Shown piece after piece: positions 46,301 to 58,113 of a stretch of 64,000 bases of DNA. Source of the DNA: Nocardia vermiculata NBRC 100427 (GTDB lineage Bacteria > Actinomycetota > Actinomycetes > Mycobacteriales > Mycobacteriaceae); the NCBI RefSeq assembly GCF_001613265.1, contig NZ_BDCA01000002.1:434001-498000 (forward strand), read 5' to 3'. The notes under the pieces were generated by a model, which searched no databases, was not told the origin of the DNA, and saw only the letters and a program-made list of their open reading frames with translations. Position numbers and translations under genes: made by a program. The stretch's first letter is position 1, and each line of letters opens with the position of its first letter.

Positions 46301-49300
46301 GCCACGACCAGGCGGGCACCGGCCTGCAACGGCCAGAAGAACTCCCACACCGACACATCGAAGGTCGCGGGCGTCTTCTGCAGCACCACATCGTCGGCGG
46401 CCAGGCCGTACTGGGCGTGCATCCACACCAGCCGGTTCACGATCGCCTTATGCGGGACCGCCACCCCCTTGGGGCGTCCGGTGGAGCCGGAGGTGAAGAT
46501 CACGTAAGCGGTATTGGACGGACGCAGTGGTTCCGGACGATCGTCGTCGGTCAGCGGACCGTCGCCGTACGCGTCCAGCTCCAGCCGGTCGATCCGCACC
46601 TCGGGTGCGATTTCCGGTGCGGCCGAGACGGTGTCGCGCAACGGCTCACCCGAGGTGAGCACACATACCGGGCGTGCGGTCTCCAGGATGTATTCGGTGC
46701 GCTCGGCCGGATGATCCGGATCCAACGGCACATACGCACCACCGGCAGCCACCACCGCGTACATACCGACCACCAGATCGACCGAACGCCGCATCCCCAG
46801 AGCGACCAGCGATTCCGGTCCGACGCCCTGATCGACCAGCCAGCGCGCGAGCCGGCGCACCCGGATCGCGAACTCGGCGTAGGACAGACTCGTCCCCTCG
46901 AAGATGACCGCGGTCGCGTCGGGAGTGCGCGCGACCTGGGCCTCGAACAGCGAGATCAAGGTGGCAGCGGCATCGTCGGACACCGTCGGCAACGCGGCGT
47001 CGATCGGGAATTCGGTGTCGTTCCATCGCCGCAGTACCAGCGCCTGCTCGGCGGCGTCGAGGATCGGCAGCGCGTCGACCGCGATCGACGGTTCGGCCGC
47101 GACCGCACGCAGTACCCGCACGAAACGGTGTGCGAACGATTCGGCGAACGCGTCGTCGAACAGATCGGTCGCGAAGACCAGTTCGGCGTCCATCGCGGCA
47201 TCCGCGCCGCTGCCGGCCGGCCCCTCGCTCAGGGTCAGCTGCAGGTCGAATTTCGCTGTCTGTGCATCGATTCCGAGTTCGGCGACCGTCAGCCCGGGTA
47301 GTTCCAGGGCCGTGCGGCCGAGGTTCTGGAACGACAGCATGACCTGGAACAACGGATGCCGTGCCTGCGAACGTGCCGGGTTGAGCACCTCGACCAGCCG
47401 CTCGAACGGCACATCCGCATGAGCGAAGGCCTGCAGGTCACGCTCGCGGACCTGTGACAGCAGTTCGTTGAACCGGATATCGGGATCGACTTGCGCGCGC
47501 AGCACCAGGGTGTTGACGAACATGCCGACCAGATCGTCGAGGGCGCGTTCGCCACGCCCGGCGACCGGAATACCCACGGCGATATCGTCGGTGCCGCTCA
47601 GCCGCGACAACAGCGCGGCGAACGCGCCGTGCACCACCATGAACAGCGTGCTGTGCTGGCGCTGTGCCACCCGGTTCAGCGCATCCACCAGATCGCCGGG
47701 CACCCGGAACCGGTGGGTGCCGGCCGCATAGGAGGCGACCGCGGGGCGCGGGCGGCTCGACAGCCGCAACTCGTCGGGCAGGCCGTTGAGCGCGTTGTGC
47801 CAGTAGCCGAGCTGTTCGGAGATCACCGAACGCGGGTCGTCCTCCGAGCCGAGCGATTCCCGCTGCCAGAGCGCGAAATCGGCGTACTGCACCGGCAACG
47901 GTGTCCACCCGGGCTCCGACGCGGCGGTCCGGGAGAGGTACGCGGTCATCAGGTCGCGTACCAGCGGGGTCATCGAGAAACCGTCGGTGGCGATGTGGTG
48001 TACCACCACTATCAGCACGTACTCGGGCTCCGCAGCAGCATCCACCAGCCGGTACAACCGCAGCCGGGTCGGCGGGACGGCCGTCACATCGAAGCCGCGG
48101 CCGACGAATTCGGTGAGTGCGCCCGGCAGATCGGCCTCGGTCGTGTCGACGACCTCGAGATCGGGGACGGCCCGGGTCGCGGGCAGCACCTGCTGATAGG
48201 CCACGCCCTCGTGTGAGGGATAGATCGTGCGCAGCGACTCGTGCCGCGCCACCACATCCGCGATCGCGATGCGCAGCGAGTCGACATCGAGTTCGCCGGT
48301 GAGCCGGACCGCGGCGGGGATGTTGTTGGTCGCCGAATCGGTGTCGAACCGGTTGAGGAACCACATCCGCTGCTGCGCCAGCGACAACGGCGGATATTCG
48401 GGGCGGTCCGCCACGGTCAGCGCCTGGCGGACACCGGAGCCCACATGCGATTCCACCCGCGCGGCCAGTCCGGCCACGGTCGGTGTCTCGAAGACGGTAC
48501 GCACGCCGACCTCGGCGTTCAGCGCCGCGCTCAGCCGTGCCACCACCTGGGTCGCGATCAGCGAGTTGCCGCCCAGGTCGAAGAAGTCGTCGTCCACGCC
48601 GACCGGGTGTTCGGCGGTGTCCAGGCCCAGCACGTCGGCGAAGGTCGCCGCCACGATCTCCTCGATCGGGGTGGAGGGGGCGCGGAATTCGCGGGCGGCG
48701 AATACCGGCTCCGGCAGCGCACGCCGGTCCAGCTTGCCGTTCGGGTTCAGCGGCATCGCATCGAGCGTGACGATCGCCGCCGGAACCATGTAGGAGGGCA
48801 GTTGCTGCCCCAGGTGCACGCGCAGCGCCTCGAGATCGATCACACCACCGGGCGCCGGGACCACGTAGGCGACCAGTTGATCGCCCAGTCGTGCATCCGA
48901 ACGCACGACCGCGACGGCCTGTGCCACCGATTCGTGTGTGACGAGGGCGGATTCGATCTCCCCGAGTTCGATCCGCAGGCCGCGCACCTTCACCTGGAAG
49001 TCGGTGCGGCCCAGGTAGACGATGGCCCCGTCGGCGCTGCGGCGCACCAGGTCACCGGTGCGGTACATGCGAGCGCTGTAGTCGGAGAACGGATTCGCCA
49101 CGAACCGATCCGCGGTCAGATCGGTGCGCCCCAGGTAGCCGCGCGCCAGCTGATCGCCGGCCAGATACAGCTCACCCGCCACCCCTTGGGGGACCGGATG
49201 CAGCCGCTCGTCGAGCACGTAGGCCTGCGCATTCCACACCGGTAGCCCGATCGGCACGGCGCCGCGTACCGCGTCGGCCACGGCGGCGTGGGTGGCGTGC

Positions 49301-52300
49301 ACGGTGAATTCGGTGGGGCCGTACAGGTTGTGCAGCCGCGCCGCGGACACCCGGCGGAACGCCTCGACCGCATCGGAGGTGAACGCCTCACCGGCGATGA
49401 ACAGCGCCCGCAGCGAGGTCAGCGCGGAACTGTCGACTGCGCCGGAGAACACGGTGAGCATCGAGGGCACGAACGAGGTCATGGTGACCTGCTCTGCCGC
49501 GATCACATCGGCGAGGTAGCGCGGGTCACGATGACCGTCGGGTGCGGCGATCACCATCCGAGCGCCCACCGACAACGGCGCGAACAGCTCCCACACCGAG
49601 ACGTCGAAGGTCTGCGGTGTCTTGAACAACACCACATCGTCGGCATCGATGCCGTATTCACCGGTGATCCAACGGATCTGGTTCACCACCGCACTGTGCG
49701 GCACGGCCACGCCCTTCGGCCGGCCGGTCGAACCGGAAGTGAAGATCGTGTAGGCCGGATTCGACGGTCGAAGCGGCGCGATCCGGTCGGCATCGGTCAG
49801 CGGATCCTCGGAATACCCGGACAGATCCAGTTCGTCGAGCCGCAGCACCGTCCGGTCGCCCGCATCGAAGTCCGCGACGTTCGCCGCAGTGGTCAGCACG
49901 CAGATCGGTGCCGCGGAATCGAGGACATGGCCGACGCGTTCGGCGGGCTGGTCGATGTCCAGCGGCACATAGCCGCCGCCGGCCTCGAGCACCGCGTACA
50001 TCGCGACGACGAGGTCCAGTGAACGCCGCAGTCCCAGCGCGACCCGAGTCTCCGGACCCACACCCGCGGCGACCAGGCGGTGCGCCAGCCGATGCACCCG
50101 CGCGGCGAATTCGGTGTAGGTCAGCACGGCACCGGAATCGACGACCGCGACAGCATCCGGGTGTGCCCGGACGGCCTCGGCGAACAATTCCGGAAGCAGT
50201 GCGGCCGAACCGATCTCACGCGTGGTGTAGTTCCATTCGCGGATCTCGCGATGCGCCTCGAGTGCATCGATCAGCGCGATGTCACCGATCGGGCGATCCG
50301 GATCGGCCAGCACCGCCGCCAGGACGCGATCCAAGCGCTTGGCGAAGCCCGCGATCGTGGGTTCGTCGAAAAGGTCCAGCGCATAGGAGAACTCGGCGGA
50401 CATCCCCGCCACATCGCCGTCGGCGTCGGGCGCCTCCTGCAAGGTCAGCTGCAGATCGAATTTCGCGGTGCGGGTGTCGTAGTCGACACCGTTGACCGAC
50501 AGCCCGGGCAGTTCCAGGCTGGCCTGACGAATGTTCTGGAACGCCAGCATCACCTGGAACAAGGGATGGCGCGCCTGCGAACGCGCCGGATTGAGCACCT
50601 CGACCAGCCGCTCGAAGGGCACATCGGCATGCGCGAATGCCTGCAGATCGGTATTGCGCGCCTGGGCCAGTAGTTCGGCGAAGCTCGTCTCGGCGACGAC
50701 CTCGGTGCGCAACACCAGCGTGTTGACGAACATGCCGATCAGATCATCGAGCGCGGCCTCCCCGCGGCCGGCCACCGGGGTGCCGATCGCGATATCGGAG
50801 GTACCCGACAGTCGCGCCAGCAGAATCGCCAGAGCACCGTGCACCACCATGAACGGGGACGCGTTGTTCTTGCGGCCGAGTTCCACGATGCGCCGCTGTG
50901 TTTCGGGCGAGATGACGAAGGAATAGGTGCCGCCGCGGTAGGTGGCCACCGCGGGGCGCGGCCGGTCGGCGGGCAGCACCAATTCGTCCGGCAGATCCGC
51001 GAGTTCGCGTGTCCAGTAGCGAATCTGGTTGGCGATCAGCGAGTTCGGATCGTCCTCCGAACCGAGTACCTCGCGCTGCCACAGCGCGTAATCGGCGTAC
51101 TGGACCGGGAGTTCGGTCCAGGCGGGCTGTTCCCAGTTGGTACGCGCGGCATAGGCGACCATGACGTCGCGTGCCAGCGGATGCATCGACCAGCCGTCGG
51201 CGGAGATGTGATGCACCACCATACCGAGCACGAACTCGGTCTCGCTGACCTCGAAAAGCCGTGCGTGCAAGGGTACTTCGCTGGTGACGTCGAACGACAT
51301 CGAACCCAGCTCGACCAGATGATCGATCAGATTGTGCTCGGTCACCGGCACCGGAGTGAGATCCGGAACGATCTGGGCGGCATCGAGCACCACCTGCACC
51401 GGTGAGCTACCCGTTTCCGGGAATACCGTACGCAGTGATTCGTGCCGGTCGATCACGTCGATGACCGCGACCTGCAGTGCCGCCACATCCAGCTCACCCG
51501 AGAGTCGCATGGCGACCGGGATGTTGTTCACCGCGGAGGACGTGTCGTATCGGTTGAGGAACCACATGCGCTGCTGGGCCAGCGACAACGGCACCTGCTG
51601 CGGACGTTCCCGCGCCACCAGCGACTTGCGGGCGCCGTCACCCGCGTGCGACTCCACCCGAGCCGCGAGCGCGGTGACGGTGCTGGCGTCGAACAGCATG
51701 CGGACCGGAACCCGGGTATCGAGTGCGCTGCCCAGCCGGGAGGCCACCTGGGTGGCGATCAGCGAGTTGCCGCCCAGATCGAAGAAGTCGTCGTCGGCGC
51801 CGACTCGCGCCAGACCGAGCACCTCTCCGAAGATCTGGGCAACGATCTCCTCGATAGGTGTTGCCGGAGTACGAAATTCGCGCACCTCGAAGACCGGTGC
51901 GGGCAGCGCTCTGCGATCGAGCTTGCCGGAGGCGTTCAGCGGGAACTCGTCGAGTACCACGACCGCCGAGGGCACCATGTAACCGGGCAGGCGGTCCCGC
52001 AGCGCGGTCTGGATCGCCGCAGCCTCGACCTCGTCGCCGGCGCCGACCACGTAGGCGACCAGCTGATCGCCGGCAACGGTATCGATCACCAGCACCGCGG
52101 CCTGGTTCACCTGCGGCAATTCGGTCAGCGCGGACTCGATCTCACCGAGTTCGATGCGCTGACCGCGGAACTTCACCTGGAAGTCGGTGCGGCCGATGTA
52201 CTCCAGCACCCCGAGTTCGGTACCGGCCTCGACCTTCCACCGCACCAGGTCACCGGTGCGGTAGAGCCGCTGTCCGGGCTCCCCGAACGGGTCGGCCACG

Positions 52301-55300
52301 AAGCGCTCCGCGCTCAGATCCGCACGCCCGTAGTAACCGCGCGCGATCTGCGTACCGCTCAGATACAGCTCACCGGCCACCCCGGCCGGCACCGGTTGCA
52401 GGGCCTCGTCGAGCACGTAGGCGCGCGCGTTCCACACCGGGCGGCCGATCGGTACCGAGCCGCTGCCGACGGCGCCGACGGGCCAGGCGGTGGCGTTGAC
52501 CGCGAATTCGGTCGGGCCGTACAGGTTGTGCACGGCGGCACCGCTGAACCGCCGGAACAGGGCCACCGTGGCCGGGGTCAGCGCTTCACCACCGACGAAG
52601 ATGGCACGCAGCGAGGTGCATTCGGAGGCGGGCGCGGTGGCCGCGAACACCGACAGCAGCGACGGCACGAACGAGGTCATGGTGACCTGATGCCGCCAGA
52701 TCACCTCGGACTGGTACAGCGGGTCCCGGTGCCCGTCCGGGGCGGCAACGACAACCTTGGCGCCGACCGCCAGCGTCGCGAACAGTTCCCACAGCGAGGC
52801 GTCGAAGGTGAACGGTGTCTTGTGCAGCACCACATCGGTGTCGCTGATACCGCTCGCGCTGATCTTCCAGCTGATCTGGTTGATCATCGCAGCGTGGTCG
52901 ATCGCCACGCCCTTGGGCCGACCGGTGGAACCGGAGGTGTAGAGCACGTAGGCGAGGTTGTCCGGGCGCAGCGGGGTGCGGCGCTCGGCGGCCGTGACCG
53001 GGCCGGTCTCGAACTCGTCCAGCTCGAGCGTGTCGATCTCGAGCACCGGGCAGTCCCGGGCGGAGACTTCGTCGCGAGAGTTCGTCAGCAGCACCACCGG
53101 CCGCGAATTGGCCAGCACGTACTCGGTGCGTTCGGCCGGGTGATCGGGATCGATCGGCACATAGCCGCCCCCGGCCGCGAGTACGGCGTAGAGCGCCACG
53201 TACATATCGATCGAGCGGCGCATGCCGACCGCGACGAGCTGATCGGGCCCGACCCCGGATTCGATCAGCTTGCGCGCCAGGCGATTCACTCGTTCGGCGA
53301 ATTCGGCGTAGCTGACCTCGCCCGCGGGATCGACGGCGCCGATGGACCGCTCGCCCGGATCGAACAGCAGGGCGGTGGCGTGCGGGCGAATGCGCACCTG
53401 CTCGTAGAACAGGTCCAGCACGGTGGTGAGTGCGGGCACCTCGTGCGCGGTGGCGTTCCACGCCTGGAGCACCTGGGCCCGTTCGGCCGGATCGAAGATC
53501 TCGATCTCGCGGACCAGCGAATCCGGTTCGGCCACCACAGCGTTCAGCACCCGCAAATAGCGGCGGTTGAATTCCGCGATGGTGGCGGCGTCGAAGAGAT
53601 CGGTGGCGTACGACAGTGCCGCGGAGATGCCGGCCGGTTCGCCGTGCGCACCGCGCTGCTCGGTGAGCGTCCACAGCAGATCGAACTTGGCGATGTCGAC
53701 CTCGAGCTCGTCCGCGGTGACCGACAGCCCGGGCAGTTCCAGAGCCGCATGCGACATCTCCTGGAACGAGAGCATCACCTGGAACAGCGGATGCCGCGCC
53801 TGCGATCGGGCCGGGTTGAGCACCTCGACCAACCGCTCGAACGGCACATCGGCGTGCGCGAAGGCCGACAGATCGGTGTCCCGGGTGCGGGTCAGGAAAT
53901 CGCTGAACCGCTCGGCCCCGTCGACCTCCGAACGCAACACCAGCGTGTTGACGAACATGCCGATCAGATCGTCGAGCGCCTGCTCACCGCGACCGGCCAC
54001 CGGGGTGCCGATCGCGATATCGGAGGTACCCGATAGTCGCGCCAGCAGTGCCGCCAGCGCCCCGTGCAACACCATGAACAGTGAAACACCCTGCGCGCGT
54101 GCCAGTTCCGACAGTCGAGCGTGCAGTTCCGGGTCGATGACGAAGGCCTCACGGCTACCGTGGAAGCTCTGCAGCGGTGGGCGCGGGCGGTCCGCCGGAA
54201 GTTCCAGCTGATCCGGAAGACCGGCCAATACCTCACGCCAGTAGGCGATTTCGCGGGACGCGACGGAATCAGGGTCGTCCTCGGCGCCCAATACCTGACG
54301 CTGCCACAGCGTGTAATCGATGTACTGCACCGGCAGCGGTGCCCACTGCGGCGCCTCCCCCTGGGCGCGGGCCAGGTAGGCGCCGGCCACGTCGCGGGCC
54401 AGCGGGCCGAAGGAGAAGCCGTCGGCGGCGATGTGGTGCACCACAAAGGCCACCGCGTAATCGTCGTCCACGCCCTCGGTATCGGTCACCCGGTAGATCC
54501 GTACCCGGATCGGCAGCTCACGCGAGACGTCGAAGCCGGTGGAGGCGAATTCGGCCAGCACACCGGGCAATTCGGTGGCCGGCAGCGGCGCCACCGGAAT
54601 GACGAAGTCGACCTCGTCGATCGGCACCACCAACTGGAAACCGCCGTCACCGGATTCCGGGAAGACGGTATGCAGCGATTCCTGGCGCTGCATCACATCC
54701 AGCAAGGCCTTGCGCAATGCGTCGATATCGACGGTGCCGCGCAGCCGGACCACGAACGGCAGGTTGTAAGTGGGCGCGGCCGGGTCGAACTGGTTGATGA
54801 ACCACATCCGCTGCTGCGCGGGCGACAGCGGCACCGGATCGGGGCGCTGCTGCGCGACAAGCGGTGGGCGAGAAGTGAATTCACCATCGGCACCGTGCTC
54901 GGCGGCCATCTCCGCACGGGCCGCGAGACCGGCCACGGTGGGGGTCTCGAACAGCGCGCGCACGCCCAGCGGCACCCCGAACGCCGCGGCGACCCGCGCA
55001 ACCACCTGGGTGGCGACCAGCGAGTTTCCGCCCAGATCGAAGAAGTTGTCGTCGGCGCCGACCCGGGTCTGGCTCAGCACATCGGCGAAGACCCCGGCCA
55101 CGATTTCCTCGGCCTGGGTTCGGGGGGCGCGGTATCCGGCGACATCGGCGCTGAACACCGGCTCCGGCAACGCCTTGCGGTCCAATTTGCCGGAGGTGTT
55201 GAGCGGGAAGGCATCGAGCACCATGATCGCGGAGGGCACCATGTACGCCGGAAGCTTCTCGGTCACGAACCTGGTGAGATCCGCCGCATCGATCGAATGT

Positions 55301-58113
55301 CCCGGCGCGGGAACGACATACGCGACCAGCTGTTGACCGGTCGCGGTATCGACCACCAGCACCACGGCCTGACTCACCGCCGGGTGGGCCAGCAGATCGG
55401 TTTCGATCTCGCCGAGCTCGATGCGCTGACCGCGGAACTTGACCTGGAAGTCGGTGCGGCCGATGTACTCCAGCACACCGGTTCCGTCGGGCCGCAACGC
55501 CCAGCGCACCAGGTCACCGGTGCGATACATCCGCTCGCCCGTGCCGAACGGACCGGCGACGAACCGATCCGAGGTCAGATCCGGGCGCCCGCGGTACCCG
55601 CGGGCCAGCTGCCGGCCACCCAGATACAGTTCACCCGGGGCACCGACAGCGGCCGGACGCAACCGCGAATCCAGCACGTACACATCGACATTCCATTCCG
55701 GAACACCGATCGGCACAGTGCCGGTGTCGGCCCCGGTGGCCTCCCAGTAGGTAACCGAGACAGCAGCCTCGGTGGGGCCGTACAGATTGTGCAGCCCGGC
55801 CGCCGGATTGATCGCGCGGAACATCGCGGCGGTCTCCGGCGGCAGCGCCTCACCGATGACGAACACCGCGCGCAGCGAATCACATTGACCGGCGGTGGCA
55901 TGCGAGGCGAAGACGGTCAGCATCGACGGCACGAAGTCGGTGACCGTCACCGCATGCCGTTCGATCAACTGCGCGACGTACACCGGGTCGCGGTGCCCGT
56001 CCGGGTCGGCGACGACCAGCTTCGCGCCGACCATCAGGGGCAGGAAGTAGCCCCACAGCGACACGTCGAACGTGGTCGCGGTCTTCTGCAGGTAGACGTC
56101 GTCCTCGGTCAGCCCATACTCGTGCAGCATCCACAGCTGCTGATTGACGATCGCGTGGTGAGTGACGGCCACACCCTTGGGGCGGCCGGTCGAACCCGAG
56201 GTGTAGATGACGTAGGCGGTGTTGTCCGAACGCAGCGGCGCGAGCCGGTCGGCATCGGTCAGCGGCGCATCGGAGATATCGGTGGTGTCGAGCGTGTCGA
56301 TCGGCAACTGGCGCACCGAATCCGGCAGCTCCACCCGGTCCGCGGAGCTGGTGAGCACGCAGACCGGTGCCGCACTGTCGAGGATGTACGCAGTGCGCTC
56401 GGCCGGATGATCCGGGTCGATCGGCACATACGCACCGCCGGCCTTCAGCACCGCATGCATGCCGACAACCAGGTCCAGCGAACGCCGCATGCCCAACGCC
56501 ACCAGCGATTCCGGCCCCACCCCGTCGGCGACGAGGATCCGCGCCAGGCGATTGACCCGGGCACCGAATTCGGCGTAGGTCAGGGTCTGCCCGTCGAAGT
56601 CCAGCGCCGTGCGTTCCGGAGTGCGCGCGATCGCGGCATCCAGCAGGGCCGGCAGCGTCGTCGTCGGCACCTCGGCGACGACCCGGTTCCACCCGGTGAC
56701 CGTGGCAGCGCGCTCGTCGGCAGTGGTGACCGGCAGATCCCACAGCCGGTCCTCGGCGGCGGCACCCAGGAAGCGATCGAAGAATTCCAGAAAGCGCGAA
56801 TGATGCTGCCGCGCTTCGTCTTCGGAGTACAGGTTAGGGTTGGTCTCGAAGTCGATGGTCGACCGCGCGCCACCCTCGGTCTGGTAGAAGTTGACGCCGA
56901 GATCCTCGATGGAACCGGTGGAGAGCACATGCAACTGCCCCGGCGTGCTGTCCAGTACCAGCTCGTCCTGGAACAACATGATGTTGACCCACGGACCGAA
57001 GAACTCCGTGGTGACCACACCGTCGCCGGTGCCCGCCTCCTGGCTCGCGGCCGCACTGTCGCGGCGGATGTCCTCATGCCGGTAGCGCTGATGACGCAGC
57101 GCCCCCGAGACCTCCGTCTGCACCGATCCGAGCAGTTCGGCGACGGTGGTGTCGTGGCCGACATGCAGGCGCAGCGGGACAATATTGGAAGTGGCGCCAC
57201 CCGAGCGCCGCATGACCGCGGTGGTGCGCGCGGTGACCGGCAGGCTCAGGATCACGTCCTCGGCGTCGGTCCACTGCGCCAGATAAGCGGCGAAACCGGC
57301 GATCAACAGTGCCGACGGCGCAGAGTCGTGCAACCGCACGGCCGCGGCGAGCAGCTCGTTGCGCGCGTCCGACAATGCGGCACCGACCACATTGTTGAGC
57401 GGGGCGGGCGGGGCCGTGCGACCGGCGAGGCTGGTGCCCTCCTCCAGCCCGGCGACCCGCTGCGCCCAGTGCTCCTTGTCGCTCCGGAATCGGGTGCTGT
57501 CACGGTAGGCGAGTTCGGATTCGACCAGCGCTCGCAGGTCCGACGCCTTCAGCGGCTTCGGCTCGGTCCCGGTGCGGTAGGCGGTGTAGAGCTCGGCGAT
57601 CCGGTTGACCTGATTCACCGCGCCGTACCCGTCGAGCGCGATGTGATGGGCGCGCGAGTACCAGAACCAATGGTCGTCGGCCAGCTGCAGGGCGACCGAA
57701 CGCACCAGGCGATCGGTGACCATGTTCAGCGGGTGCGCGATATCGGCACGCATCCACTCGTGCGCGGCCGCCTCCGGATCCTCGGCGTCCCGCAGATCGA
57801 CATGGCTCACCCCGTCGTCGAGGGTGTGGTCGACATACTGCATCGGCTGCCCGTCGCGCTCGACGATGCGAACGAAACCGGAACCGAGTTCGTGCGAGGC
57901 GTCCAGGCTGGCCCGCGACAGCACCTCGACGTCGAGCGCACCGCGCAGGTCGACGTACTGGGCGATCGTGATCGGCACCTGGGGGTCCAGGTGCTGGGCA
58001 TACCAAATTCCGAGTTGTGCCGGCGACAGTGGGAACAGCTCGTCCCCGGGCACTGCCGTGGGCGTTACCTCGCCGCCAGCTTCGCCGTTTCCGCCGAAAT
58101 CCAGCCGGTCCAA
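14194..58113 (-). CDS. Giant non-ribosomal peptide synthetase, 12 full modules plus terminal C and degenerate A
   Basis: One uninterrupted frame of 14,639 residues that assembles a peptide on 4'-phosphopantetheine carriers. Domain order is C-A-T for modules 1-5, C-A-T-E for 6, C-A-T for 7-11, C-A-T-E for 12, then a thirteenth C and a truncated A. All thirteen C and both E domains keep HHxxxDG. The twelve complete A domains keep TSGSTGxPKG, the GRxDxQVKxRGxRIELGEI core and the terminal NGKLDR or SGKLDR lysine. Carrier motifs are GGNSL, except GGDSI before each E. There is no carrier after C13, no thioesterase or reductase, and no MbtH-like gene in the window. The start is a TTG, 7 bases after GAGG. 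Readable residues are Ser (4, 7, 9) and Thr (5), with D residues expected at 6 and 12. Domain positions are given in the module entries. Confidence 0.96.
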   Translation of the reverse strand: MDRLDFGGNGEAGGEVTPTAVPGDELFPLSPAQLGIWYAQHLDPQVPITIAQYVDLRGALDVEVLSRASLDASHELGSGFVRIVERDGQPMQYVDHTLDDGVSHVDLRDAEDPEAAAHEWMRADIAHPLNMVTDRLVRSVALQLADDHWFWYSRAHHIALDGYGAVNQVNRIAELYTAYRTGTEPKPLKASDLRALVESELAYRDSTRFRSDKEHWAQRVAGLEEGTSLAGRTAPPAPLNNVVGAALSDARNELLAAAVRLHDSAPSALLIAGFAAYLAQWTDAEDVILSLPVTARTTAVMRRSGGATSNIVPLRLHVGHDTTVAELLGSVQTEVSGALRHQRYRHEDIRRDSAAASQEAGTGDGVVTTEFFGPWVNIMLFQDELVLDSTPGQLHVLSTGSIEDLGVNFYQTEGGARSTIDFETNPNLYSEDEARQHHSRFLEFFDRFLGAAAEDRLWDLPVTTADERAATVTGWNRVVAEVPTTTLPALLDAAIARTPERTALDFDGQTLTYAEFGARVNRLARILVADGVGPESLVALGMRRSLDLVVGMHAVLKAGGAYVPIDPDHPAERTAYILDSAAPVCVLTSSADRVELPDSVRQLPIDTLDTTDISDAPLTDADRLAPLRSDNTAYVIYTSGSTGRPKGVAVTHHAIVNQQLWMLHEYGLTEDDVYLQKTATTFDVSLWGYFLPLMVGAKLVVADPDGHRDPVYVAQLIERHAVTVTDFVPSMLTVFASHATAGQCDSLRAVFVIGEALPPETAAMFRAINPAAGLHNLYGPTEAAVSVTYWEATGADTGTVPIGVPEWNVDVYVLDSRLRPAAVGAPGELYLGGRQLARGYRGRPDLTSDRFVAGPFGTGERMYRTGDLVRWALRPDGTGVLEYIGRTDFQVKFRGQRIELGEIETDLLAHPAVSQAVVLVVDTATGQQLVAYVVPAPGHSIDAADLTRFVTEKLPAYMVPSAIMVLDAFPLNTSGKLDRKALPEPVFSADVAGYRAPRTQAEEIVAGVFADVLSQTRVGADDNFFDLGGNSLVATQVVARVAAAFGVPLGVRALFETPTVAGLAARAEMAAEHGADGEFTSRPPLVAQQRPDPVPLSPAQQRMWFINQFDPAAPTYNLPFVVRLRGTVDIDALRKALLDVMQRQESLHTVFPESGDGGFQLVVPIDEVDFVIPVAPLPATELPGVLAEFASTGFDVSRELPIRVRIYRVTDTEGVDDDYAVAFVVHHIAADGFSFGPLARDVAGAYLARAQGEAPQWAPLPVQYIDYTLWQRQVLGAEDDPDSVASREIAYWREVLAGLPDQLELPADRPRPPLQSFHGSREAFVIDPELHARLSELARAQGVSLFMVLHGALAALLARLSGTSDIAIGTPVAGRGEQALDDLIGMFVNTLVLRSEVDGAERFSDFLTRTRDTDLSAFAHADVPFERLVEVLNPARSQARHPLFQVMLSFQEMSHAALELPGLSVTADELEVDIAKFDLLWTLTEQRGAHGEPAGISAALSYATDLFDAATIAEFNRRYLRVLNAVVAEPDSLVREIEIFDPAERAQVLQAWNATAHEVPALTTVLDLFYEQVRIRPHATALLFDPGERSIGAVDPAGEVSYAEFAERVNRLARKLIESGVGPDQLVAVGMRRSIDMYVALYAVLAAGGGYVPIDPDHPAERTEYVLANSRPVVLLTNSRDEVSARDCPVLEIDTLELDEFETGPVTAAERRTPLRPDNLAYVLYTSGSTGRPKGVAIDHAAMINQISWKISASGISDTDVVLHKTPFTFDASLWELFATLAVGAKVVVAAPDGHRDPLYQSEVIWRHQVTMTSFVPSLLSVFAATAPASECTSLRAIFVGGEALTPATVALFRRFSGAAVHNLYGPTEFAVNATAWPVGAVGSGSVPIGRPVWNARAYVLDEALQPVPAGVAGELYLSGTQIARGYYGRADLSAERFVADPFGEPGQRLYRTGDLVRWKVEAGTELGVLEYIGRTDFQVKFRGQRIELGEIESALTELPQVNQAAVLVIDTVAGDQLVAYVVGAGDEVEAAAIQTALRDRLPGYMVPSAVVVLDEFPLNASGKLDRRALPAPVFEVREFRTPATPIEEIVAQIFGEVLGLARVGADDDFFDLGGNSLIATQVASRLGSALDTRVPVRMLFDASTVTALAARVESHAGDGARKSLVARERPQQVPLSLAQQRMWFLNRYDTSSAVNNIPVAMRLSGELDVAALQVAVIDVIDRHESLRTVFPETGSSPVQVVLDAAQIVPDLTPVPVTEHNLIDHLVELGSMSFDVTSEVPLHARLFEVSETEFVLGMVVHHISADGWSMHPLARDVMVAYAARTNWEQPAWTELPVQYADYALWQREVLGSEDDPNSLIANQIRYWTRELADLPDELVLPADRPRPAVATYRGGTYSFVISPETQRRIVELGRKNNASPFMVVHGALAILLARLSGTSDIAIGTPVAGRGEAALDDLIGMFVNTLVLRTEVVAETSFAELLAQARNTDLQAFAHADVPFERLVEVLNPARSQARHPLFQVMLAFQNIRQASLELPGLSVNGVDYDTRTAKFDLQLTLQEAPDADGDVAGMSAEFSYALDLFDEPTIAGFAKRLDRVLAAVLADPDRPIGDIALIDALEAHREIREWNYTTREIGSAALLPELFAEAVRAHPDAVAVVDSGAVLTYTEFAARVHRLAHRLVAAGVGPETRVALGLRRSLDLVVAMYAVLEAGGGYVPLDIDQPAERVGHVLDSAAPICVLTTAANVADFDAGDRTVLRLDELDLSGYSEDPLTDADRIAPLRPSNPAYTIFTSGSTGRPKGVAVPHSAVVNQIRWITGEYGIDADDVVLFKTPQTFDVSVWELFAPLSVGARMVIAAPDGHRDPRYLADVIAAEQVTMTSFVPSMLTVFSGAVDSSALTSLRALFIAGEAFTSDAVEAFRRVSAARLHNLYGPTEFTVHATHAAVADAVRGAVPIGLPVWNAQAYVLDERLHPVPQGVAGELYLAGDQLARGYLGRTDLTADRFVANPFSDYSARMYRTGDLVRRSADGAIVYLGRTDFQVKVRGLRIELGEIESALVTHESVAQAVAVVRSDARLGDQLVAYVVPAPGGVIDLEALRVHLGQQLPSYMVPAAIVTLDAMPLNPNGKLDRRALPEPVFAAREFRAPSTPIEEIVAATFADVLGLDTAEHPVGVDDDFFDLGGNSLIATQVVARLSAALNAEVGVRTVFETPTVAGLAARVESHVGSGVRQALTVADRPEYPPLSLAQQRMWFLNRFDTDSATNNIPAAVRLTGELDVDSLRIAIADVVARHESLRTIYPSHEGVAYQQVLPATRAVPDLEVVDTTEADLPGALTEFVGRGFDVTAVPPTRLRLYRLVDAAAEPEYVLIVVVHHIATDGFSMTPLVRDLMTAYLSRTAASEPGWTPLPVQYADFALWQRESLGSEDDPRSVISEQLGYWHNALNGLPDELRLSSRPRPAVASYAAGTHRFRVPGDLVDALNRVAQRQHSTLFMVVHGAFAALLSRLSGTDDIAVGIPVAGRGERALDDLVGMFVNTLVLRAQVDPDIRFNELLSQVRERDLQAFAHADVPFERLVEVLNPARSQARHPLFQVMLSFQNLGRTALELPGLTVAELGIDAQTAKFDLQLTLSEGPAGSGADAAMDAELVFATDLFDDAFAESFAHRFVRVLRAVAAEPSIAVDALPILDAAEQALVLRRWNDTEFPIDAALPTVSDDAAATLISLFEAQVARTPDATAVIFEGTSLSYAEFAIRVRRLARWLVDQGVGPESLVALGMRRSVDLVVGMYAVVAAGGAYVPLDPDHPAERTEYILETARPVCVLTSGEPLRDTVSAAPEIAPEVRIDRLELDAYGDGPLTDDDRPEPLRPSNTAYVIFTSGSTGRPKGVAVPHKAIVNRLVWMHAQYGLAADDVVLQKTPATFDVSVWEFFWPLQAGARLVVARPDGHRDPAYLAEVIGREGVTVTHFVPSMLAVFVSEPAAAECSGLRNVFASGEALPATVAQQLRSRTGARLHNLYGPTEAAVDVTYHEVVDTDTATVPIGAPVFNTRVYVLDSRLRPVPVGVAGELYLAGAQLARGYVARPDLSADRFVANPFADGERMYRTGDLVMWSRAGELEYLGRTDFQVKVRGLRIELGEIESALTADPAVGQAVVVVRSDERTGDQLVAYLVAAAGAQIEVEAVKTAVVEHLPAYMVPAAFVVLDSFPLNASGKLDRRALPEPTFAAKTFRAPATSVEQAVADVIGEALGVERVGLDDDFFELGGNSLLATQVAARLGAALDTEVGVRTLFEATTVAALAARLETRAGQGGRHPLTARQRPEPVQLPGGETAQLVPLSPAQQRMWFLNRFDSRTAVNNIPAAIRLTGTLDREAFAAALADVVARHESLRTIYPEVAGDGYQRVLSAAEAGVELVAETVAAAEIPARVAELVNVFFDVTAEVPFRATLLESGADEHVVVLVMHHIAGDGFSLRPLLRDVVAAYSERSRGEAPQWTPLPVQYADYALWQRDMLGAEDDEASVAAGQIGYWAEQLRDLPEQIDLPADRPRPEIATNSGATQEFSLEADLHERLTEYARAHGVTLFMLMHAALATWAARLSGETDIAIGTPIAGRGERALDDLIGMFVNTLVLRTPVRPDATFPELLSEVRATDLAAFANADVPFERLVDVISPVRSQAHHPLFQVALTFEATGARDATTVELPGLDLEVQGADPGMSKFDIQLTVGEAADAAGLTLAWTYATDLFDPETITAFSERLVRILRSITDDGSTVVGDIDLLGESELLDVSQRWVSSGADGGAGLFADPSVTLSDLFDAAVAAHGDRVAVKFGTDRMTYAELDRRANQLARRLIADGAGPETLVAVVLPRSLDLVVALLAVIKSGAGYVPIDPSYPADRIAYVLADSRPAGVIVDGGSEVELPTGLPIVLMDGFSADTPEMVDAGEEPITDADRNAPLTPGSIAYVIYTSGSTGRPKGVAVAHWNVVRLFANTDREFGFGADDVWTLFHSFAFDFSVWELWGPLLFGGTLVVVDYYTSRSPEQFLELLRRDRVTVLNQTPSAFYQLAEADRLAGGAPLELRYVVFGGEALELRRLGDWVARHGDTAPRLVNMYGITETTVHVSHRVLDAETIAAATGSVVGRAIAGQRVYVLDDRLHPVPVGVAGEMYIAGPQLARGYLGRPDLTAARFVADPLGEPGAVLYRSGDVARWNRFGELEYLGRADDQVKVRGFRIELGEIESAVLAQPGVAQVAVVVREDQPGDQRIVAYLVPPPGETEPPLVQVRDGAAERLPAYMVPSAFVVLDRIPLTVNGKLDRRALPAPAVQARAFRAAETPVQEIVAAVFAEVLEVERVGLDDDFFELGGNSLIATRVVSRIGAALGATVGVRALFEATTVEALAARLESHTGDAARPRLVARTRAGADPVPLSFAQQRMWFLNQYDTSSAAYNLPLVVRLSGELDTAALELAVFDVVRRHESLRTRYPEHGGTPVQVVVPAEQIVLDLRTYPVSDTDLTTAITEFAATGFDVADQVPLRARLFQVHRDEYVLVVVVHHIAADGFSMNPLARDVMTAYTARTQGSAPTWAPLEVQYADFAVWQREVLGSEDDPQSLLARQVDFWHRSLDGIPEELSLPADRPRPAVASLAGAELHRTLTPELIGALEHVAREQGSSLFMVMHAGLTVLLAHLSGSDDIAVGTPIAGRGEAALDDLVGMFVNTLVLRTGIEADEPFTALLDRVRHTDLEAFGNADVPFERLVELLAPERSQARNPLFQVMLAFQNLDRAGLELPGLTVSTVDRDENIARFDLQFTLSERSGAAGGAAANGMALSLIYATDLFDEQTASEIADRWIRVLHAVATDPRIAVGAVDVLDPAERADLLARTGGPAVAARTLPQLLAEAVARDPEAPAVIADGVTLTYRELDERSNRLARVLIERGIGAEDLVAVAVPRSADSYLAEWAVTKTGAAFVPIDPSYPADRIDHMVTDSGSPVGLTVASVRADLPESADWLILDELDTARYSAMEIDDADLVRALWIDHPAYVIYTSGSTGVPKGVVVTHAGLANFRAEQNERYQLDSDSRALHFASPSFDASILEFLLAVGAGGALVVVPPGTYGGAELSELIARDGVTHGLITPSVLATLDPEALAGMRVVIAGGEAVTAEQVAKWSVTPDGTPRRFHNAYGPTEATVATNISDPLVAGDPVTIGGPIRGMQSLVLDSRLRPVPVGVAGELYLSGVQLARGYHARPGLSAERFLANPYEPGERMYRTGDVVRWNHNGEVEYVGRSDFQVKVRGFRIELGEIDAALTAQDTVDFAVTLGHTRGAGATSLVSYVVAVPGNTIDVAAVTTALEQRLPGYMVPSSIMVIDRVPLTPAGKLDRRALPEPEFATDTTFRAPRTPVEHAIAEVFAEVLGIERVGVDDSFFALGGDSIVSIQLVSRAKARGVVFSPRDVFEQRTVSGLAAVAESAAGQSDSVPALAELPGGGVGTMPLTPVAKFMVERAGSFGRFHQALALELPLGIDRAGLLATVAAVVDRHDMLRARLRRHAGAEWIVETAAPGTVDVDALVDHTAFDAAVDDAGLFEIATTALDATLDRLDPEAGVVVRFAWLEPSSADRAGRLIVVAHHLVIDGVSWRILVPDFVTAWGQLSAGQTPELAAPPTSMRTWAHALERVAAERDDEFDLWRAVVEGPDPLLTERAFDPSVDVSAVADKVEVEVSAEVTKALLTTVPALYHGGVNDALLAALVLAVAKWRAAHADSHSDSALVRLEGHGREEDVVPGADLSRTVGWFTAIFPVRFDLSGLDIDAALTGGPAMGPVLKAVKEQLLAVPDKGLGYGMLRYLNPRTAAQLPAELPGQVSFNYLGRVSDNAVPEALRGFGWIPAPELGELSGAYDDDMPAMAPLDINAIVVGDRLTARIGYPTTLLDEAAVREFGALWTTALAAVARHAESAGAGGHTPSDFPLVRVEQTDIEGWEQRFGAVSQIWPLSSLQAGLLFHAELAAASVDVYTGQAVLDLTGRVDPARLRSAAQALIDRYDTLRTAFVTDEQGHPVQVVLDGVRVAWAEHDRRASGEAADLIEADRTDRFDLAAPPLIRFTLIQVAEQRWSLVVSNHHILLDGWSMPLLMRDLLMLYATHADASALPAVRSYRHFLEWVAQQDRPASLAAWNAALSGVTEPTLLARPDAGREITALSDEYVFELDREQTTRLTEFAARMGVTTNTVLQTAWGIVLGRMTGRDDVLFGTTVSGRPPELAGVESMVGLFINTVPVRVHIDPAESAQQLLTRVQGEQADLLDHHYLGLADIQDAIGIGGLFDTLVVFESYPVDAEGIQRQAADIDGMAVAGLEATDATHYPLSLIAALGDQLRIRAGYLRDLFDENMIQRIADRLLRVLNTLVTEPESGIGAIELLEPAERDLVVSGWNATGHPVDRTATLVSMFEDQAARTPDAIALSFESESLTYAEFAARVHALARWLIERGVGPDTFVALGMRRSVDLVVGMYAVVAAGGAYVPLDPDHPAERTEYILETADPICVLTSGDDLGMDTAQVRIDLLELSAYSTEPITDADRRHPLRPADTAYVIFTSGSTGRPKGVAVPHAAIVNRLVWMQAEYGLTADDVVLQKTPATFDVSVWEFFWPLQIGARLVVARPDGHRDPAYLAETIVTEQVSVTHFVPSMLAVFVAEARAAECTTLRLVFASGEALAPAAAQRLRELTGTALHNLYGPTEAAVDVTYHQVTDADTDTVPIGRPVFNTQVYVLDSRLRPVPVGVAGELYLAGAQLAHGYVRRVDLSSDRFVANPFGRGDRMYRTGDLVVWTEHGELEYLGRTDFQVKLRGLRIELGEIESALTGLDEIDRAVVVVRGDQHTGDQLVAYVIATPGLPVDDEAVREELGGRLPSYMVPSVVMVLDEFPLNASGKLDRKALPAPVFEAAVFRAPITPVEQIVAGTFAEILGADRVGLDDDFFALGGNSLIATQVAARLSAALDTRLGVREIFEASTVAGLAARAESRSGAGAHASLVPQQRPELVPLSLAQQRMWFLNRFDPGSAVDNIPAAVRLSGLLDRQALQIAVADVLARHESLRTRYPEVDGTAYQEIVATGRVIPDLSPIEVTEAELPLRISELVGTGFDVTVEVPFRARLFEISPTEHVLALVVHHISADGFSMGPLTRDVMTAYGARVDGGEPAWAPLRVQYADFALWQRAVLGSEDDPESVIADQIAYWRDALNGVPEQLDLPADRPRPAIASGRGATHTFHIDAETHARLAELARTRGATMFMVTHAALALLLSRLSGETDIAIGTPVAGRGERELDDLIGMFVNTLVLRTEIDGGARFTDLLQAVRGTDIASFGHADLPFERLVEILNPARSQARHPLFQVMLSFQNTGQNTLELPGLTVSGVELPIETAKFDLQLVLTEESATVDGVTAPTGIAAEFVYATDLFDESTVSGFAERLVRILTAIVAEPGARVGDIDLLAPAEAARELRAWNNTARHLPSRREGPATLLADFDEQTRLTPDEIAVVDPEYGVTLTYAELAQRVQRLARYLVEAGVAPETRVALAIRRSLDLVVASYAVLAAGGAYVPLDLDQPDERVRYVVDTSAPVAVLTTGRDGADIERAQGGADTVRPVRIDELDLSGFAVGELDDTERRAPLRPEHLAYLIFTSGSTGRPKGVAVSHAAAVNQIRWITSEYGIGTGEVVLFKTPPTFDVSVWELFGATAAGARLVIAAPDGHRDPGYLAEVIAAHRVTMTSFVPSMLSVFSESVESGSAAPGGVVDVSSLRVLLIAGEAFTADAARAYRRIGTAELHNLYGPTEFTVHATAMPVAADIDGAVPIGTPVWNAQAYILDARLHPVPAGVAGELYLAGAQLARGYFGRTDLTADRFVANPFGRSGARLYRTGDLVRRGADGAIEYLGRTDFQVKLRGLRIELGEIESALTAQGSVGQSVAVVRSDDRVGEQLVGYVVPAPGAGEIDTDEVRARLAARLPSYMVPAALVVLDALPLTANGKLDRRALPAPAFEARTFRAPSTPVEEIVAATVAEVLGIDIEANPVGLDDDFFELGGNSLIATQVVARLGQAFDTRLPVRTLFEAPTVAALAARLETHAGSGGRRALVAAPRPAEIPLSLAQQRMWFLNRFDTASAVNNIPMAVRLTGTLDVAALRDAVADVLERHEVLRTVYPETSEGQGVQVILPADRDAVQLDAEPVSAAELPGRVRELVLTGFDVTEAVPVRAKLLRVEHPGSNGAAEAAPEHVLVFVVHHISGDGWSVRPLARDVMVAYAARSVGTAPGWAPLPVQYADYALWQRDTLGSEEDPQSLIAQQVDYWSQQLAGLPDQLDLPADRPRPAVASYRGAVHEFELDAELVHQLNALARTHSASLFMVTHAAFAALLARLSGSDDLAIGTAVAGRGEQVLDDAIGMFVNTLVLRSGVDPAMSFTELLARTKDSDLAAFGHADLPFERLVEILNPARSQARHPLFQVMLSFQNTGAASFALPELEVAALPLDVATAKFDLHLNLTERFAEDGSAQGMSAELAYATDIFDARTVTGFAERLVRMLTAVVGDPAAPLGDIELLDVTERHAILGNRNATAYDVDRVVLGRKAGTTTLTLASMFAMQVERDPAEPALTFEGTTLSYGELADRVNRLARHLVAQGVGPDSLVALHMRRSLELVVGMYAVTVAGGGYVPLDPDHPAERNEYVLATAEPVCVLTTADSHDPALGADGRTVVAIDELELSDYSGDPLTDADRRTALRPAHTAYVIFTSGSTGRPKGVAVSQAAIVNRLAWMQDEYDLYSDDVVLQKTPATFDVSVWEFFWPLQVGARLVVAKPDGHRDPAYLAELIAAENVTTAHFVPSMLSVFVAQLEASETTVSLERIFASGEALPATTAQRVIELTGAGLHNLYGPTEAAVDVTYHEVSAADTVAVPIGRPVWNTRVYVLDARLHPVAAGAAGELYLAGDQLARGYVARADLSSDRFVANPFGSGERMYRTGDLVRWNHDGELEYLGRTDFQIKLRGLRIELGEIESALTALDSVAQSVVVVRSDDRLGDQLVGYLVPAAGATVDPDAVRTELTAALPGYMVPSAYVVLDAFPLGATGKLDRKALPAPVFETRQFRAPATPIEEIVAGTFTDVLGVPRVGLDDDFFDLGGNSLIATQVTARLGAALDIQLAVRDLFEASTVSALAARLEQGAGSGRTRPKLLAGPRPDRIPLSPAQQRYWFLNQFDTTTSAVDNIPLAVRLSGALDVTAMEHALGDVLARHEVLRTTYPRSAEGPQQVILPATDTAPALEAVAVAEDELLDRILEFAMTTFDVTVEVPLKVALFAITGPDGRVDEHVLAFTVHHVAADGSSMGPLARDVMAAYAARVQGEVPQWTPLPVQYADYALWQRAVLGSEDDPESVAAQQVAYWTAALAGLPDQLELPTDRPRPPAQSFQGKAIRFEIDPDRHARLQELARANNASLFMVVHAALAVLLSRLSGTDDIAVGTPIAGRGERELDDLIGMFVNTLVFRTRIDGNASFAELLADVRDRDLEAFTHADVPFERLVEVLNPVRSTARNPLFQVGLSFQNLAETELELPGLSVSAVNFDSQLAKTDLHVTLYDRYAEDGAPAEIITEFGYAIDLFDESTVQSFADRFVLVLDAVLANASAPIGDIDLLDAAESTRILSEWNDTAHSVDTEATLVSLLDATVAADPTAVALLADAEATGVAQQVLTYGDLDIRVNRLARYLIECGIGTEDRVALALDRSVELIVAMYAVAKTGAAYVPVDPGQPAERIEYILETAAPACVLSTSETVAASGTDGAPAALAWTPRRPVIELDRLELSGYASGPITAPERLRELTPANAAYVIFTSGSTGRPKGVVVSHGAIVNQLLWEVAEFGLGAADSVLLKTAATFDLSVWEFWTAAACGGRLVMAAPAGHRDPAYLNELMLGTAVTTLHVVPSMLDALLTESEGMLSSSLQRVLAIGEALPAATARRFLEAGEAALFNLYGPTEAAVSITGHRVTEADEHSVPIGAPEWNSRVYVLDSRLRPVPVGVSGELYLSGTQLARGYFGRADLTADRFVADPFGTGERMYRTGDLVAWNADGELDYRGRTDFQVKIRGFRIELGEIESVLARQPGVTATAVVAHTDPHIGDRLVAYVVGSATDKQVLQAALAEQLPSYMVPSVFMPLDALPLNANGKLDRAALPEPAFEKAVFRAPVTPIEQIVAGTFAEVLSKDTGTMGRDDDFFAWGGNSLLATQVAARLGEALDTRVPVRLLFEASTVAALAVRVEQHAGAGGRRALTAGPRPARIPLSLAQNRMWFLNRFDTTSAAYNVPVAVRLSGALDISALRAAMADLVARHEILRTVYPQTDEGPVQVILPAAQAIPELEVRVTDSAGVESEVLALMGTSFDVTTEVPLRVALLEVRPDNTAADAAETGTAAGEYVLAMVVHHISGDGSSMGPLTRDLMTAYAARAEGLAPNWAPLAVQYADYSIWQRELLGSEDDPDSLAAKQVAYWQRALAELPDQLDLPADRPRPAVQSFAGGTVEVRIDAELHRALIDLARTEGATLFMVVHTALAVLLSRLSGADDIAIGTPMAGRGEAVLDDLIGMFVNTLVFRTQVDGNAAFTELLARQRDIDIQAFANADVPFERLVEVLNPIRSTARHPLFQVGLSFQNLAQATLELPGLRVSGVDFDTQLSQFDLHLIATDRYSETGTPEGITGIFTYATDLFDRETVGGFVQRFVRLLETIVATPAAAVGDIDLLQASERAALVSERNATARPVDRTATLAALLDDTIDTHRDRAALVAADGTRLTYAELDQRVNVLARHLIARGVGPESRVALAMRRSVDLVIGMYAVTVAGGAYVPVDPDQAAERTGYILDTADVVCVLTDTAATFGTELAPVVRLDELALEGDGSPVEDAERVAPLRPEHTAYVIFTSGSTGRPKGVAVPHAAVANQMLWKTAEFGLGPDDAVLLKTAATFDLSVWEFWSAAVCGGRLVIATADGHRDPGYLNELMARESVTTLHAVPSMLDALLTESDGALANSLRRVLAIGEALPAATAQRLRRGNAAELFNLYGPTEAAVSITSHRVTEADEHSVPIGAPEWNSQVYVLDSRLHPVPDGVSGELYLAGVQLARGYFARPDLTADRFVANPFDPGTRMYRTGDLVSWNAAGELEYRGRTDFQVKIRGFRIELGEIESALLSLDEIAQVAVLAKSDPRIGDRLVAYLVPAHGSIDLEQLKVALNEALPSYMVPAAFVELEALPRNVNGKLDRRALPEPEFETTAFRAPSTPIEEAVAAVYTDVLGADRVGADDDFFALGGNSLLATQVAARLGARLDTRVPVRALFEASTVAGLAAKVEQQAGAGGRPPLTAGARPELVPLSLAQNRMWFLNQFDTTSSVNNIPVAIRLSGGLEVSALREAVADLITRHEILRTVYPETESGPVQRVLSPAEVPVDLAPVRIAESEVAAAVTAAVTTGFDVTTQVPFQVRLFQVADAEFVLVFVAHHIASDGWSMGPLTRDLMVAYAARAEGAAPAWAPLPVQYADFSIWQRDLLGAEDDEQSLLHAQADYWRHALAGIPDELNLPADRPRPTVQSFEGGRVLFPIGNELYAGLQRTAREENATLFMVVHTALALFLARMSGTDDIAIGTPIAGRGEAELDDLVGMFVNTLVLRTHVRGELTFGQLLAHAKDADLQAFAHADIPFERLVELLNPERSTARHPLFQVALSFENLPESTFELPGLSVSALDFDVDTAKFDLSLTVRESDDGRNGMYAEFSYARDLFDDATVEVFAQRFTRLLEALVAQPHTAVGDLSLLSTAEYELLTHVHGDEVMATGLLPDLMSHGARLGRDRIAVRYNGESITYGELEDRSSRLARVLIERGVGPEKLVAVSFPRSYEMVLAVLAVTKAGGAHVPVDPNYPEDRVRHMLTDSGAVLGITGSEHVGALPADVDWLVLDDPATDELCAQHSPAPVTDADRIVPLRMAHPAYVIYTSGSTGKPKGVTVTHAGIGGLADVATSLYELEPQHRFLHICSPSFDPSVLEWVCAFYVGATLVVTPPQLIGGPDLAELLRSEGVTHTIITPAVLGTMDPADQEQLLVASVGGDVTTPELLAKWEPGRKYFNAYGPTETTIISTYARLSPGQHVTIGTPVHGISALILDARMNPVPPGVAGELFLSGGAVARGYQQRPGLTAERFVPNPWGAPGARMYRTGDVVRWWAEAEQRAGNVARAEVRWELDYVGRTDFQVKIRGFRIELGEIDAVLGRHPDVEFAITMGRETAAGATILVSYVLGVPGRAVDPARVTEHVAEVLPPHMVPSAIVVLDEIPLTPVGKLDRRALPEPQLAPREFRAPSSALEATIAEVFAEVLGVEQVGLDDSFFALGGDSILSIQLVSRAKARGVLFTPREVFERRSVAGLAEIATRAGESEQQVLAELPGGGVGEIPLTPIMASILGTGSSYQRFSQAMALRLPDDTDRETLVATVAAVFDHHDVLRTRLRRNDAAAADTGDGWQFEALEPGAVDVDALVHRVELPADISDAELSRRASAEYDAALGRLDPAAAVMAQFLWFAFTDAATGDAATPRRRDVLVIVAHHFVVDGVSWRILIPDLAVAWSQLKAAQPVTLPANGTSMRRWAHALVDATRERTAELPFWQQICDTADPLLGERAFDPAIDTFATVDRVEVLLPAEVTDAVLSGVPDRYRAGVNDGLLSALALAVAAWRGDTTGGAALVKLEGHGREESVVPGADLSRTVGWFTSAYPVRLDLGDADVNDGLAGGTALSDIVKSVKEQLLAVPDKGIGYGLLRYLDPDSGAQLAASGAAPQISFNYLGRADTGASAGGNGADAAVPAEQASATGTASGTEGFDWAPVADLGQLDADMDRDMPANAAIDINAIVTDGPEGAQLSASFAFPTGLFGKQRVQDFADLWVAALTALAEHVRRPEAGGLTPSDLPLVQVGQPEIDEWEQHYPGLADVWPLSPLQSGLLFHAMLTQQTVDVYTMQAVVDLGGMVDEERLRSAGRAILDRYPNLRASFVTDAGGRAVQLIRDRVEVPWQRVDLTELPQDQRIAELKRLLEQDRHTHFDMSAGPLLRFTLYRTDAEQWHLAITTHHILVDGWSMPLLMRDLLVLYAVRGDTAALPRVSSYRNFLSWLDGRDRDESLRTWERALAGADEPTQLAPPARGPEHYDIDKFVAEIDAERTRRLTKYAAELGVTVNTLVQAAWGILLGRLTGRDDVVFGATVSGRPPELSGVESMVGLFINTLPVRVGVDDRLPVGELLQRLQRDQADLLDHHYIGLTDIQRIAGAGAQFDTLLVFESYPMDTDAIAAASSIDGMSVTGVGTNDATHYPLTLLVTADATIEFTWKYLTSRFTADEVHTLAERMDRVLDALVGDAAAAVGDIDILDAGERARILAGAAVTAEPAAEPGRVGTRTVAKVLTDVVEEDPQAPALLSGADEIAYHQVDSRSSKLARVLIERGVGPGDIVAVALPRSVDSVIALWAIQKAGAAALFADGLSFGEIIAAGAGFGIALEPAAKSVRWLVPTDPAMRAEIDAAAAHPVSYADRVRPLQDDHPAFVARGADGELRTLTQEQALEQADALRAEHGIDYESTTYATAAGGSAALAEFLAAATAGALSVLPTGAPADDVAEGEVSHWFATADESTDGADGEVRVIRVE
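16306..21094 (-). other. NRPS module 12: C-A-T-E (residues about 12340-13936)
   Basis: A domain from about 12805 with pocket D-P-L-I-S-G-A-I-I (K), unassigned. The carrier is GGDSI near 13348. The E domain is about 13404-13900 with HHFVVDG and FNYLGR; an Ala/Gly/Ser/Thr-rich low-complexity insert follows FNYLGR. This is the last complete module, and residue 12 should be epimerised. Confidence 0.8.
21095..24313 (-). other. NRPS module 11: C-A-T (residues about 11267-12339)
   Basis: A domain from about 11749, carrier near 12286. The pocket code is the same as module 10, so positions 10 and 11 are probably the same amino acid twice. Confidence 0.75.
24314..27565 (-). other. NRPS module 10: C-A-T (residues about 10183-11266)
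   Basis: A domain from about 10657, carrier near 11212, unusual in having Trp before GGNSL (FFAWGGNSL). Pocket D-L-W-H-L-I-L-V-S (K), identical to module 11, unassigned. Confidence 0.75.
27566..30822 (-). other. NRPS module 9: C-A-T, serine-specific (residues about 9098-10182)
   Basis: A domain from about 9587, carrier near 10127. Pocket D-V-W-H-F-S-L-V-D (K), serine. Confidence 0.87.
30823..34095 (-). other. NRPS module 8: C-A-T (residues about 8007-9097)
   Basis: A domain from about 8483, carrier near 9042. Pocket D-V-W-S-L-A-L-V-H (K), near-identical to module 3 and unassigned. The A domain has a short Gly/Val-rich insertion before the pocket segment [11 protein letters not shown]. Confidence 0.75.
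34096..37225 (-). other. NRPS module 7: C-A-T, serine-specific (residues about 6963-8006)
   Basis: The C domain follows an epimerase and differs from the other elongation C domains ([52 protein letters not shown]), as expected of a D-donor/L-acceptor type. A domain from about 7415 with serine code D-V-W-H-F-S-L-V-D (K). Carrier near 7952. Confidence 0.87.
37226..41885 (-). other. NRPS module 6: C-A-T-E (residues about 5410-6962)
   Basis: A domain from about 5878 with pocket D-A-L-L-I-G-A-V-A (K), probably a hydrophobic residue but not assigned. The carrier is GGDSI near 6413, as expected before an epimerase. The E domain is about 6469-6940, with HHLVIDG and FNYLGR. Residue 6 should be delivered in D configuration. 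Confidence 0.82.
41886..45133 (-). other. NRPS module 5: C-A-T, threonine-specific (residues about 4327-5409)
   Basis: A domain from about 4800, carrier near 5352. Pocket residues D-F-W-N-V-G-M-V-H (K) match the threonine code (one conservative change from D-F-W-N-I-G-M-V-H-K). Core A5 reads YGITETTVH, also typical of Thr domains. Confidence 0.9.
45134..48395 (-). other. NRPS module 4: C-A-T, serine-specific (residues about 3240-4326)
   Basis: A domain from about 3718, carrier near 4260. Pocket residues D-V-W-H-F-S-L-V-D (K) are an established serine code. Confidence 0.88.
48396..51600 (-). other. NRPS module 3: C-A-T (residues about 2172-3239)
   Basis: A domain from about 2640, carrier near 3183. 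Pocket residues D-V-W-S-F-A-L-V-H (K). This differs at one position from module 8, so both probably load the same amino acid, which I cannot name. Confidence 0.75.
51601..54840 (-). other. NRPS module 2: C-A-T (residues about 1092-2171)
   Basis: C domain begins at [17 protein letters not shown] domain from about 1560; carrier GGNSL near 2116. Pocket residues read D-A-W-S-F-G-L-V-N (K). No confident amino acid assignment. Confidence 0.75.
54841..58113 (-). other. NRPS module 1: EntF-like starter C, A, T (residues 1 to about 1091)
   Basis: The first C domain ([10 protein letters not shown]; later GPWVNIMLF and [12 protein letters not shown]) differs from the internal ones and resembles the N-terminal C domain of EntF, which takes an acyl or aryl group from a separate carrier. 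The peptide is therefore probably N-capped. A domain about 480-985 with pocket residues D-V-W-D-F-I-L-V-S (K), a code I cannot assign. Carrier GGNSL near residue 1030. Boundaries are approximate. Confidence 0.75.

Noticed and set aside
16306..57000. Repeat array or mobile-element duplication in the central region
   Set aside because: The 3.2-kb periodicity is the C-A-T module structure of the NRPS. No inverted ends, target duplications or transposase are present.
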